The notes: generated from the letters alone by a model not told the origin. Shown: positions 35,759 through 44,526, counted from the first letter of the stretch. The stretch: 46,625 nucleotides of DNA from Gammaproteobacteria bacterium TMED1 (GCA_002167855.2 NHBG02000025.1:10855-57479), one strand, 5' to 3'. Numbers and translations: made by a program.

Positions 35759-35921
35759 CCAATATTCCTACGATTGATCATTGAAGCGCAAAATAATATC
35801 AGATTACGTGGTTGGAATTGCTAAATACTGGACAACTGAATCGACTAATTATATTTTGAAGCTACTAAAGCAATAACTAGATTCAATAAATCCTTGCCCA
35901 TTAATAATCAGGTCTAAACAT
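35759..35921. promoter_or_regulatory. Divergent intergenic region between sulfatase and serine hydrolase genes
   Basis: This AT-rich 163-bp gap must hold promoters for both directions. For the plus strand, TGGACA (35829-35834) and TATTTT (35852-35857) with a 17-base spacer form a plausible sigma70 promoter. I see no clear operator repeat and no regulator gene nearby. Confidence 0.3.
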
Positions 35922-37292
35922 ATGGTTTCTTTACAGCAACGTGAAATTTACTCGAAAAGATATTTCAACGTCTTGCTTAAAAAAGGTTCTCTTGAGCAAT
36001 TTCGGCTGAATCAGAGAAAAGCGATTTTTCTACTTTTAGTATCGTTATATAGCTTTACTGCTTTCACTGCGTCTGCTGAACCAAGTCATACCCCGAAGAG
36101 GATGCCGATTGTAAATGCGGAGCTGGTTGGTATGTCGACTGATGGGCTTAATCGTATCGATGAGTTGATGCAAGAACATATTGTTCTGGGCCATATTCAG
36201 GGCGGTGTCACTGTTGTGGCTCGTCGCGGTAAGGTTGTCCACTTCTCAACGCATGGCGAGATGGACTCTATCAAAGGTCGAGCGATGGAAACTGATACGA
36301 TTTTTGCTATTGCATCAATGACAAAGCCTGTTCTCGGGGTCGCTGCAATGATAGCGATCGAGGATGGTTTAATAAAAGCTAGTGATCCAGTTTCAAAATA
36401 CATCCCTGAATTTGCGGATATGAAAGTAGCGGTTCGAGACAAATCTTTTAGCGCCAAAGGTAAAGATGGATTTAAAGCCAGAATAATGGGTAAAGAGAAG
36501 AGGCAGAAGCCAGAGCCGAGGCTAGTGGCCCTCGAATCTCCGGTGACAATCCACCACCTACTGACCCATACCTCTGGTCTTGGAAAGCTTCGGCAATCCG
36601 AAAAACCGAAGAAGGATGATACGCTCGCTACATACATCCCACGGCTTGCTCAGGTGCCTCTAAATTTTCAACCAGGCACACATTGGGAGTACAGCTTGGG
36701 CCTTGATATCGTGGCTCGAGTGATCGAAATCGTCTCGAAAACACCCTTCGACGCGTTTGTACAGAAAAGAATTTTTGATCCTTTAGAAATGAATAATACT
36801 TTCTTTCATGTTCCCACTGAAAAGAAATCCAAAACTTTCGTCTATACCGGTACTGCTGCCAGAAAATCGAAGGACTGGTTCAAACCCACCAGTTACGTCT
36901 CTGCAAGTGCTGGATTATCCAGCACGGCAGAGGACTTCTTGTATTTCCAGCAGATGCTCCTTAATGGGGGGGAGCTGTTCGGACAGCGCGTGCTCAGTCA
37001 GAATAGCGTTGATATAATGAGTCGTAATCATGCGGGAGATCTTTTTGAGCAAGCTCGCAAAGGTATCAAGGGTAAGGGAATGGGGTATACCGTGAGCGTT
37101 GTAACAGATTCTAATCTATCGAGGAGTTATCGAGGCAAAGGTTCCTTTGGATGGGCTGGCGCGACGCGCACAGATTCGTGGACTGATCCTGAAAACGAAC
37201 TAGTCGCGGTTTATTTTCCCGCTAAGCCAAGAGGAGGAAATGTGTACAAAGATTTCCAAAAAGCCATTTTGCAGGCCATTAACAAGAATTGA
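35922..37292 (+). CDS. Secreted serine hydrolase, beta-lactamase class C / family VIII esterase fold
   Basis: A 456-residue serine hydrolase. The S-x-x-K motif is S132-MTK in IFAIASMTKPVLG, the Tyr motif is YSL in HWEYSLGLDIVARV (about 254), and FGWAGATRT takes the place of the KTG box. HHLLTHTSGLG is the usual helper region. This combination fits esterases or peptidases of the class C fold rather than a true antibiotic-hydrolysing enzyme. An unusually long N-terminal lead of about 32 residues precedes a hydrophobic signal (AIFLLLVSLYSFTAFTASA), so a later start is possible, but no better one is seen. It is followed at once by the second sulfatase gene, suggesting removal of an acyl decoration from the same substrate. 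Confidence 0.85.
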   Translation: MVSLQQREIYSKRYFNVLLKKGSLEQFRLNQRKAIFLLLVSLYSFTAFTASAEPSHTPKRMPIVNAELVGMSTDGLNRIDELMQEHIVLGHIQGGVTVVARRGKVVHFSTHGEMDSIKGRAMETDTIFAIASMTKPVLGVAAMIAIEDGLIKASDPVSKYIPEFADMKVAVRDKSFSAKGKDGFKARIMGKEKRQKPEPRLVALESPVTIHHLLTHTSGLGKLRQSEKPKKDDTLATYIPRLAQVPLNFQPGTHWEYSLGLDIVARVIEIVSKTPFDAFVQKRIFDPLEMNNTFFHVPTEKKSKTFVYTGTAARKSKDWFKPTSYVSASAGLSSTAEDFLYFQQMLLNGGELFGQRVLSQNSVDIMSRNHAGDLFEQARKGIKGKGMGYTVSVVTDSNLSRSYRGKGSFGWAGATRTDSWTDPENELVAVYFPAKPRGGNVYKDFQKAILQAINKN

Positions 37293-37294
37293 AT

Positions 37295-38785
37295 ATGAAG
37301 CCAAACATTGTTGTGATCATGACGGACCAGCAAAGAGCTGATGTTTCGAGACGAGAAGGCTTTGGCTTAGATACCACTCCTTTTTTGGATAGCCTGGCTA
37401 AAAAAGGAACTTGGTTTGATCGAGCGTATACAACGATGCCAGCATGCTTGCCTGCTCGTGTAAGTATGTTGACGGGCCGCTATCCTAGTGCCACCCACGC
37501 AAGAACCAATCATAATGGGAACGATGCATTCTATCAGTCGGATTTGTATGACATCTTACGTGATAACGGATATCAAACAGCCCTATGTGGAAAAAATCAC
37601 TCACATGTCGATGCGTCTAAGATGGATTTTTACTTCTCCATGGGGCACCACGGTGGATTAGGTACAGACCGTACAGCCGATGAAATAGCCTTTGATAGAC
37701 ACTTAGCTAGCCTGAAAATGCGGGCGGCTTTTGAACCAACACCTTTTGATTTTAGTCTTCAATGTCCATATAGAGCGGTAACTGCTGCCACGAATTGGAT
37801 TGATAGTATTTCTAGCTCAAGTCAGTCCGATCCGTTTTTCCTATGGTTATCTTTCCCGGAACCCCATAATCCCTATCAGGTATCTGAACCCTATTTTTCA
37901 ATGTTTCCTACGGAAACAATACCTCCAACCCTATCCGATAAATCCGCGCTACAAGTAAAGGGATTCAAGTACCAGTGGCTAAGGCATATTGGTGAGCTTG
38001 GATTCCCTGACTACGACGAGCAGCTTCCGCAAGCACGATCGAATTACTTTGGTATGCTTAGACTTATTGATGATCAGGTGCGGCGGTTCTGGGATTACTT
38101 GGGTTCGCATGACCTTCAATCTAGTACAATTTTGATATTTCTCTCAGACCACGGTGATTATGTTGGTGAGTATGGTTTGATGCGTAAGGGTGCAGAGTTG
38201 CCAGAGGTACTGATTAGGGTGCCCTTCTTTTTTGTCGGTCCAGATATCATTCGATCCTCCGAGCCGCATCCGGCGCACATCTCGACTGCTGACCTTATGC
38301 CCACCGTGTGTGAAGCGATAGGATTAGACATTCCTGCTGGGGTTCAGGGCCGCAGCTTATGGCCGCTATTAACCGGAGAAAAATATCCCGAGGCTGAGTT
38401 CAGTAGTGCATATGCGGAACATGGTTTTGGAGGTTTACACTACACCGATCAGGAGGACTTTGATCCCAATAAGGATTCGATACATGCAGAAATAGGTTTT
38501 GACGAGTTAAACGGTTGGTCGCAGAGTGGGACGATGCGGGCGATACGTAAAGGTGATTGGAAATTAATTTTTGATATGCAAGAACATGGTCAGCTCTATA
38601 ATTTGGTTGATGATCCAGTTGAGCTAGATAACTTGTTTGATAACCCCGATTATGCAGAAATTCAATCTAGGCTTATCGCTGAGTTGCTTGGATGGATATT
38701 ACGTACCGAAGATCCTTTACCGCATCCCCCTCGACGATATCAATTTAAATCTGATAGACGAAACTACTGGTCGCCCCATCGCTAA
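37295..38785 (+). CDS. Sulfatase (type I), cytoplasmic
   Basis: A 496-residue type I sulfatase. PNIVVIMTDQQRAD begins the core; the activation motif C51-L-P-A-R lies in PACLPARVSMLTG. GKNHSH, LSFPEPHNPY and TILIFLSDHGDYVGEYGLMRKG supply the remaining active-site positions. It resembles the choline-sulfatase/arylsulfatase branch and differs clearly from the sulfatase at 34256-35758, so the two probably attack different sulfate positions. There is no signal peptide. ATG 37295 is chosen over TTG 37289; both are within six bases of the preceding stop, and there is no strong Shine-Dalgarno, so coupling to the serine hydrolase gene is likely. Confidence 0.9.
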   Translation: MKPNIVVIMTDQQRADVSRREGFGLDTTPFLDSLAKKGTWFDRAYTTMPACLPARVSMLTGRYPSATHARTNHNGNDAFYQSDLYDILRDNGYQTALCGKNHSHVDASKMDFYFSMGHHGGLGTDRTADEIAFDRHLASLKMRAAFEPTPFDFSLQCPYRAVTAATNWIDSISSSSQSDPFFLWLSFPEPHNPYQVSEPYFSMFPTETIPPTLSDKSALQVKGFKYQWLRHIGELGFPDYDEQLPQARSNYFGMLRLIDDQVRRFWDYLGSHDLQSSTILIFLSDHGDYVGEYGLMRKGAELPEVLIRVPFFFVGPDIIRSSEPHPAHISTADLMPTVCEAIGLDIPAGVQGRSLWPLLTGEKYPEAEFSSAYAEHGFGGLHYTDQEDFDPNKDSIHAEIGFDELNGWSQSGTMRAIRKGDWKLIFDMQEHGQLYNLVDDPVELDNLFDNPDYAEIQSRLIAELLGWILRTEDPLPHPPRRYQFKSDRRNYWSPHR

Positions 38786-39037
38786 TCTTATAATTGTTTA
38801 TACTCAGAGCTGCGAGTACAAAGAAACGAATAATTATTGGCCTTAAAGCAGTACCTGTTTCCTAAAGTATTCCTAAAAGTTTTGTTCTTCGGCCGGTTTT
38901 GATAGTGTAAGAGGATCTGACCTTTTAACGAAGTGCGTGGATTAAAGTGAAGGAAGTATAAAAAAGAATTGGACGTCGGTCTGGTCACGCTTTAATCCTT
39001 CAATATAAAATTTTGCTCTAATTAAGGAACTATATTA

Positions 39038-39817
39038 ATGATTAATACATCTCTGTTCGATCTAACGGGTAAAGTAGCCTTGCTTACAGGTGCTTCAAAA
39101 GGCATGGGGAAGTCTATGGCTGAGGGTCTTGCAGAACATGGAGCAAAAGTGGTTGTTTCAAGCCGCAAGTTCGATCAATGTGAAGAAACAGCTACTCAAA
39201 TCAATGAGAAATGTGGAGAGGGCAGCGCCGTCGCTATCGCTTCGAATATTGGGTACAAGGATCAATTGCAGTCACTTGTCGACCAAACGCATGAGAAGCT
39301 TGGAAAAATCGATATTTTGATCGCGAATGCTGGCGTAAATCCATACTACGGCTCTATTTTGGATATTCCAGATGAAGCTTATAACAAGACTATGGAGTCA
39401 AATGTTCGCTCAAACTTATGGCTAGCCAAAATGGTGGCACCTGATATGGTAGAAAAGGGATCAGGTTCGATCGCCATCACTGCAAGTGTTGGCGCATTTA
39501 GCGGATCTGAAACACTGGGGACGTATAATATTTCTAAGCTCGCGGATATTGCGTTGGTCCGTAATTTGGCGCTAGAACTTGGTCCTAAGGGTGTCAGAGT
39601 GAACGCTATATGCCCGGGTCTGGTTAAAACAGATTTTGCTAAAGCGTTATGGGATAACCCTGAGGCAGCAGCTCGAGCTAATGAGGGTACGCCTATGCGT
39701 CGATTGGGTGAGCCAGACGACTTTAAAGGTATTGCGGTATTTCTGGCTTCTGATGCTTCGTGTTGGATCACTGGTCAGGCGCATACGGTCTGTGGTGGCA
39801 CTAACATGTGGGGCTAA
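39038..39817 (+). CDS. SDR family oxidoreductase
   Basis: A 259-residue classical SDR. TGASKGMG (17-24) binds the cofactor, SSRK with an Arg (43) after the second strand suggests NADP(H), NAGV (97-100) and S150 with Y163-x-x-x-K167 (YNISK) are catalytic. It ends in ITGQAHTVCGGTNMWG, typical of the glucose/3-oxoacyl-reductase-like group. AAGGA lies upstream of the ATG. The substrate is unknown. It begins 252 bp after the sulfatase and is followed after 53 bp by the flavin oxidoreductase, with which it probably forms an operon. Confidence 0.87.
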   Translation: MINTSLFDLTGKVALLTGASKGMGKSMAEGLAEHGAKVVVSSRKFDQCEETATQINEKCGEGSAVAIASNIGYKDQLQSLVDQTHEKLGKIDILIANAGVNPYYGSILDIPDEAYNKTMESNVRSNLWLAKMVAPDMVEKGSGSIAITASVGAFSGSETLGTYNISKLADIALVRNLALELGPKGVRVNAICPGLVKTDFAKALWDNPEAAARANEGTPMRRLGEPDDFKGIAVFLASDASCWITGQAHTVCGGTNMWG

Positions 39818-39870
39818 GGTTGTGCCTATTCATTCGCTTCGGCATTCCAGTTCTCAATCTCCTCTGAGTA

Positions 39871-40950
39871 ATGTTAATGCCAAAAATTAATGAGCCGATT
39901 AGTTTTCTGCGCGGTCCCGCAATGAAGAATCGTTTTATGCTAGCGCCGTTGACAAATTGTCAAAGTAATGTCGATGGCATTCTGTCCGAAGAGGAATATC
40001 ATTGGTTGACTATGCGAGCCAAGGGGGGATTTGGGCTCGTCATGACTTGTGCCACTCATGTGCAAGCGGTAGGCCAGGGCTTTCCTGGTCAATTGGGAAT
40101 ATATTCTGATAGCCATATAGCGGGTCTCTCAAAGCTTGCGTGCGGCATTAATCAAGAAGGCAGTGTTTCGATACTCCAGCTCCACCATGCTGGAAAGAAA
40201 ACCGAAGCTAGGCTGGTTGGGGAAATACCAGTGTCTCCGTCAGGCGATCCGAAAAGTGGGGCACGCGCACTATCCTATCAGGAAGTGTTATTGCTGATTG
40301 AAGATTTTGTGGAGGGTGCCGTTCGAGCGGAAAAAGCTGGTTTCCATGGTGTTGAATTGCATGGGGCACATGGTTACATGATATGCCAATTTTTGAGTGG
40401 GGAAACCAATTTAAGGAATGATGAGTTTGGTGGTAGCTTTCGAAATAGAACCCGCTTGCTATTTCAAATCATTGACGGTATCCGAGCGCGCTGCAGTGAT
40501 AACTTTATTATTGGAGTTCGGTTATCGCCAGAAGGAGTTGTCAAACTTGAGGACGCTGTTGCTTTAGCTCAGCAGCTGATGATGGAAGAGAAAATTGATT
40601 TCCTTGATATGTCTTTATGGGATGTGTTTAAAGAGCCGCTTGAGGAGGTTTTTCAAGGTCGAACATTGATGTCTTATTTTACTAGCCTGGATCGAAAACA
40701 TGTCAGCTTAGGTGTTGCCGGTAAAATTCGTACGCCCGCAGAAGTCGAAGCGGTTATGAGAGAAAATGTAGATTGGGCTATGCTAGGACGTGCAGCGATC
40801 TTGCATCATGATTTCCCAAATCGCTACTTTCAAGAAGAAGAGTTTTCGCCAGTAAAGAACCCTGTTACTCGGGAATACTTGCAGTCAGAAGGCGTGTCAA
40901 AAAAATTTATTACTTATCTTGAGAGTTGGCCAGGATTTGTTGCCGATTAG
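39871..40950 (+). CDS. NADH:flavin oxidoreductase, Old Yellow Enzyme family
   Basis: A 359-residue single-domain OYE-type TIM barrel. MKNRFMLAPLTNC is the first strand, LQLHHAGKK the FMN region, and VELHGAHGYMICQFLS holds the active-site pair H164/H167 with Y169. NLRNDEFGGSFRNRTRL is the family phosphate-side signature, and VDWAMLGRAAILHHDFP the last FMN strand. No C-terminal FeS/FAD domain is present, so it is not of the 2,4-dienoyl-CoA reductase type. These enzymes reduce activated C=C bonds. Start choice between ATG 39871 and 39877 is open. It lies between an SDR and an epimerase gene. Confidence 0.9.
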   Translation: MLMPKINEPISFLRGPAMKNRFMLAPLTNCQSNVDGILSEEEYHWLTMRAKGGFGLVMTCATHVQAVGQGFPGQLGIYSDSHIAGLSKLACGINQEGSVSILQLHHAGKKTEARLVGEIPVSPSGDPKSGARALSYQEVLLLIEDFVEGAVRAEKAGFHGVELHGAHGYMICQFLSGETNLRNDEFGGSFRNRTRLLFQIIDGIRARCSDNFIIGVRLSPEGVVKLEDAVALAQQLMMEEKIDFLDMSLWDVFKEPLEEVFQGRTLMSYFTSLDRKHVSLGVAGKIRTPAEVEAVMRENVDWAMLGRAAILHHDFPNRYFQEEEFSPVKNPVTREYLQSEGVSKKFITYLESWPGFVAD

Positions 40951-41105
40951 TTTTTAGGGATCAGGGGCTGGATTTAAACGGGGCAGAACGCGCTCTTAAC
41001 TTTCAGTTATCGTGTATTGTTGTGGCCTAATCTGTTTATACTTGTGGCCACGTTTTGATTTGGCACTGAAATAATAAATCTACATTCTAAAGGGGAGAGC
41101 AAAAA

Positions 41106-42248
41106 ATGCCCTCAATAGGACCTAACGATGGCCCCGTAGCAGTTACCGGTGCGGCCGGTTATATTGGCTCTCATATCGTATTGACGTTGGTAAAACATGG
41201 ATATCAAGTTCGCGCATGCGTGCGTGATGCAAGCCGCTTATCTAATGTAGCCCATCTAAATCTTATGAATAGTATTGGCCCTGGGTCGGTATCTTTGCAT
41301 TCCTGTGATATGACGATCGCTGGAATTTACGATGAGGTTTTTAAAGGCTGCGTCGGTATTTTTCATGCGGCTGCTGAGATGGGCAACTTGGCTGGTTCTA
41401 CTCCGCAGAAGGTCTATGATGGTGGCATTCTTGCGACTCAAATGCTTATGGAGTCCATCAAGAAAGCCGGGACCGTCAAGCGTCTTGTATATACTAGTTC
41501 CTTTGCGGCGGTGAGTAATCCGCATAACAACGAGCCTTTCACGGAAGAATCCTGGGCAGATATGAACCAGGATATGCGGCCGCCCGAAAAGGCGTGGACT
41601 ATGGAGGTGGTCGCTAAAGATCGCGAAATCGCTTACGCGATGACAAAAGTGGACTCTGAGCGCTTCGTGTATAAAGAGGCTCAAGAAAATAATTTTGAGG
41701 CGTTTGGGGTGTGTCCGTGTCATGTGATTGGGCCATTATTGTCGAAAACACATATGCGTCCTTGGACATGGCAGACCCGAGTCGGCGATATGATGGCAGG
41801 TTATGGTCATCCGCGGATGTTCTGGAATATTACTGATGTTCGAGATGTTGCTGAGGCTCAGCGACTTATAGCTGAATGTTCAGAAAACAGTAACGGTGAT
41901 CGCTATAATCTATGTGCTAAAGATGAATCGGGGACGCTCACCCAGCCAGAAGTGCAAGCGCACCTGCAAAAGTTATATCCTGGTGTTGGAGTAGCAGGTA
42001 ACTGGAGGGATGGCAATTTCAGGCAAGGCCCCATAGCTTTTTTGCAGAAGGCGATTACTCAACTGGGTTTGAAACCGCATACAGTGGAGCAAACTCTTAA
42101 GGACAATGTCGATTCTATAGTCGCGTGGGGTCTTATTGAAACGAGAGAGGGTGTCGAAAATTGGCAACGTGAAGGCAATGATTTGGGTTTATCCTCTAAA
42201 TGGAGCCCATATGAGTATCCCGCTCTAAGCCCTGCGCAGAGAGAATAG
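41106..42248 (+). CDS. NAD-dependent epimerase/reductase, dihydroflavonol-reductase-like
   Basis: A 380-residue extended SDR and paralogue of the gene at 5909-6964. VAVTGAAGYIG (11-21) binds NAD(P), LVYTSSFAAVSNPH gives the Ser, and Y177-x-x-x-K181 (YAMTK) is catalytic; CPCHVIGPLL and NITDVRDVAEAQRL are typical of the dihydroflavonol reductase-like branch. GGGGAG lies eight bases before the ATG. It follows the OYE-type gene by 155 bp and precedes proteorhodopsin by 212 bp. The substrate is unknown; the context of SDR and OYE suggests reduction of a small carbonyl or enone. Confidence 0.82.
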   Translation: MPSIGPNDGPVAVTGAAGYIGSHIVLTLVKHGYQVRACVRDASRLSNVAHLNLMNSIGPGSVSLHSCDMTIAGIYDEVFKGCVGIFHAAAEMGNLAGSTPQKVYDGGILATQMLMESIKKAGTVKRLVYTSSFAAVSNPHNNEPFTEESWADMNQDMRPPEKAWTMEVVAKDREIAYAMTKVDSERFVYKEAQENNFEAFGVCPCHVIGPLLSKTHMRPWTWQTRVGDMMAGYGHPRMFWNITDVRDVAEAQRLIAECSENSNGDRYNLCAKDESGTLTQPEVQAHLQKLYPGVGVAGNWRDGNFRQGPIAFLQKAITQLGLKPHTVEQTLKDNVDSIVAWGLIETREGVENWQREGNDLGLSSKWSPYEYPALSPAQRE

Positions 42249-42460
42249 GGGCAGAAAAACCGGCTAAAACGGTCTTGGTTAGCTAATTTTGTGATTTCAG
42301 AGGCAGTCAAACGCTTAAATTAGACATTTTGTTAAAAAAAACCTTTCTCTATGTGGCCGGTTAGTGAGAAACTAATAATCTGAGGGATAAGGAGTGGTGG
42401 AAATTAGCTTATTAAAGCTTCTGCCGCGTTAATTAATTTTCGTTTCAATGGGGATAAAAA

Positions 42461-43225
42461 ATGTTGAATTTGAACGTGTTCCTGAAGGCTGCCTTGGTGC
42501 TGGCTCTATCAGGAAGTGGAACGGCTTACGGTGCAGACGTTATGGTACTGAATGCTGATGATTTCGTCGGTATTTCGTTCTGGTTGGCAACTGCAATCAT
42601 GCTCGCCTCAACGGTATTTTTCTTTATAGAGCGTGGTGACGTTGCCGTTAAATGGAGAACGTCTCTTACGGTCGCGGGCCTCGTTACAGGTATCGCGTTT
42701 TGGCACTACCTTTATATGAGAGGCATTTGGGTCGCAACAGGTGACTCGCCAACGGTTTACCGATACATCGATTGGTTAATCACTGTACCGCTTCAAATCG
42801 TCGAATTTTACTTGATATTAGCTGCCGTAACCGCGGTTCGAACTGGATTATTCTGGCAGCTTTTGATTGCATCTGTCGTAATGCTCTTAGGAGGATATGG
42901 CGGGGAGACAGGTGTTCTGTCACCGGCAATTGGTTTTGTTATTGGGATGGCGGGATGGCTCTACATCATCTACCTAATATTCTTCGGCGAAGCGAGTAAA
43001 GTTTCGGCGGAGAGCGGTAATGCTGCGAGTCAAATGGCATTCTATTGGCTCCGATTAATTGTAACCGTTGGATGGGCCATATACCCATTAGGTTATTTCC
43101 TTGGTTACCTCGCAGGTGGTGTGGACAACGATAGTCTGAATATTATTTACAATATTGCAGATCTAGTTAACAAGACCGCGTTTGGTCTAGCCATTTGGTA
43201 TGCCGCTACGCAGGACAGTAAGTAG
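42461..43225 (+). CDS. Proteorhodopsin, blue-absorbing type
   Basis: A 254-residue seven-helix microbial rhodopsin with a cleavable N-terminal signal (ALVLALSGSGTAYG). All proton-pump residues are present at a constant offset of seven from green proteorhodopsin: H82, D104 (acceptor, RYIDW), T108, E115 (donor) and K238, the retinal Schiff-base Lys in LVNKTAFG. The spectral tuning site is Q112 (VPLQIVEF), which predicts blue absorption. It is a light-driven proton pump of the inner membrane. GGGGAT lies upstream of the ATG, and a long hairpin follows the gene. No carotenoid or beta-carotene cleavage gene is nearby, so retinal must be made from loci elsewhere. Confidence 0.97.
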   Translation: MLNLNVFLKAALVLALSGSGTAYGADVMVLNADDFVGISFWLATAIMLASTVFFFIERGDVAVKWRTSLTVAGLVTGIAFWHYLYMRGIWVATGDSPTVYRYIDWLITVPLQIVEFYLILAAVTAVRTGLFWQLLIASVVMLLGGYGGETGVLSPAIGFVIGMAGWLYIIYLIFFGEASKVSAESGNAASQMAFYWLRLIVTVGWAIYPLGYFLGYLAGGVDNDSLNIIYNIADLVNKTAFGLAIWYAATQDSK

Positions 43226-43240
43226 GCTTAGCAGCAAGAA

Positions 43241-43275
43241 TTCAAAGGGATTAGTGTAAAGCTAGTCCCTTTGAA
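43241..43275 (+). terminator. Long hairpin after proteorhodopsin
   Basis: TTCAAAGGGA (43241-43250) and TCCCTTTGAA (43266-43275) pair perfectly, continue through a U-G wobble and three more pairs (TAG/CTA), and leave a 7-base loop, giving a 14-pair stem 15 bases after the stop codon. No T run follows, so it may work as a transcript-end stabiliser or a non-canonical terminator. Confidence 0.7.
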
Positions 43276-43569
43276 CCCCTCAAATATTGAAAGTTAGCAG
43301 TAAACTCAGAAGCTTCCCAGCGTGTGTTCAAGTTGGCTTGCCCCCCATCGTTTTATAATGCTTCCGCCAATATTTTTCTTCCTCGCAACACCAGATGTGA
43401 CCGGCGCAGTACAGGCTTTCAGTTGTACTCATACCTACCTAATCACCTTGCCAGCAATGACCTTGTTGGTCTTTTCCGGATTGTATGTTTCATATAAAAT
43501 TTCGCTTCGTAAATGTTGGTAGAATTAATTTTCTGGTGTAGGTTTAGGTCAAAGGTAAGGAGGTAACTA
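43276..43569. other. Intergenic region without a supported gene
   Basis: The gap between the proteorhodopsin stop and the PhyH gene is 344 bp including the hairpin. The only open frame (43322-43522, GTG start) gives a Cys- and Phe-rich 66-residue product with no family feature and no ribosome site, so I do not call it. The PhyH promoter is presumably here, but I see no convincing -35/-10 pair. Confidence 0.6.
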
Positions 43570-44496
43570 ATGAGGTTCAGCCAAGACCATATCAGGCAAT
43601 GGCGAGAGGATGGATTTTGCGTTATCGAGAATTTCTTCACTGAGGAAGAGTACCTGCCTCTTTTGGCTGATTTTGAGATGCTCTACGGTTCAGTTGCTCC
43701 ACCTCCGGGAAAGGATGAAGCAATGGTAATCCCCGAGGATGATGAGAACCTCAAAGAACTGAAGGGAGAAGTCTTTAAGCACATAGATACCCTACCATAT
43801 TACGGCTCTCCAGAACTCAATCTGTGTTCATTGCACCCGGATCTAATTGCCTTTGCGAGAGCACTGTTAGGTGTCCCTGAAGTTCATCTTTACCAATCTC
43901 ATACTTGGGCAAAGTATACTGGCCTCACCGATTACGAGCAGACATTTCATTGCGACTTTGGTAATCACACGTTGACATGTCCCGCTGAAGAGGAGGCACT
44001 ACGTACCGTCGATTTTATTTTTTATTTAACAGATGTGAGTGCTGAAGATGGGGCTTTGCGTTATGTAACTAAGCCCGATGCAAGAGCCATCCTTGGTCAC
44101 GATCGACCCATTTCGGGGATTGAACTTGACGAACATTACGCCCTCGTTGAGCGAGAAAAAATAGCCGCAGTGCCTGCTGGTTCGCTTCTCGCTCACGGCA
44201 TTGATACGTTCCATCGGGGAACAAATTTGACCTCTCCGGGAGGCCGAAGATTTTCTATGACGGTGGGATTTAAGGCAGCGGGTAACGATCAGATTGCTTT
44301 CCACGCCTGGCAGACAGGGGCTGGACGACCATGGGAAAATCTTATGCCTTTTGCTACGCCAGACCAGCTCGCGTGTCTTGGTGTCCCTTTACCCGGAGAT
44401 CCCTTTTGGACTCCGCGCACAGTTGAGGTGACTGAGGCTCGTTGGCCGGGCATTGATATGGAACCCTATAAACGTGGTCTCACCGGCTCTGAATAA
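43570..44496 (+). CDS. Phytanoyl-CoA dioxygenase (PhyH) family protein
   Basis: A 308-residue Fe(II)/2-oxoglutarate-dependent oxygenase of the PhyH family. H127-C-D129 (FHCDFG) gives the H-x-D pair, and the distal His is most likely H215 in DTFHRGTNLTS, followed by R226/R227 for 2-oxoglutarate. The start FSQDHIRQWREDGFCVIENFFTEEE is the typical PhyH N-terminus. The substrate is unknown; the family covers lipid, osmolyte and secondary-metabolite hydroxylases. AAGGAGG lies upstream of the ATG. It is separated from proteorhodopsin by the hairpin and converges on the esterase gene with 30 bp between. Confidence 0.87.
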   Translation: MRFSQDHIRQWREDGFCVIENFFTEEEYLPLLADFEMLYGSVAPPPGKDEAMVIPEDDENLKELKGEVFKHIDTLPYYGSPELNLCSLHPDLIAFARALLGVPEVHLYQSHTWAKYTGLTDYEQTFHCDFGNHTLTCPAEEEALRTVDFIFYLTDVSAEDGALRYVTKPDARAILGHDRPISGIELDEHYALVEREKIAAVPAGSLLAHGIDTFHRGTNLTSPGGRRFSMTVGFKAAGNDQIAFHAWQTGAGRPWENLMPFATPDQLACLGVPLPGDPFWTPRTVEVTEARWPGIDMEPYKRGLTGSE

Positions 44497-44526
44497 AAAA
44501 ATCTTAGGTCCAATTCCTCAGTGTAA

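Noticed and set aside
35922-37292. Antibiotic-resistance beta-lactamase
   Set aside because: The KTG box is replaced by GWAG, and the sulfatase context favours an esterase or peptidase role.
43322-43522. 66-residue open frame between proteorhodopsin and PhyH
   Set aside because: GTG start without ribosome site, no family feature, and it lies in an AT-rich promoter region; probably chance.
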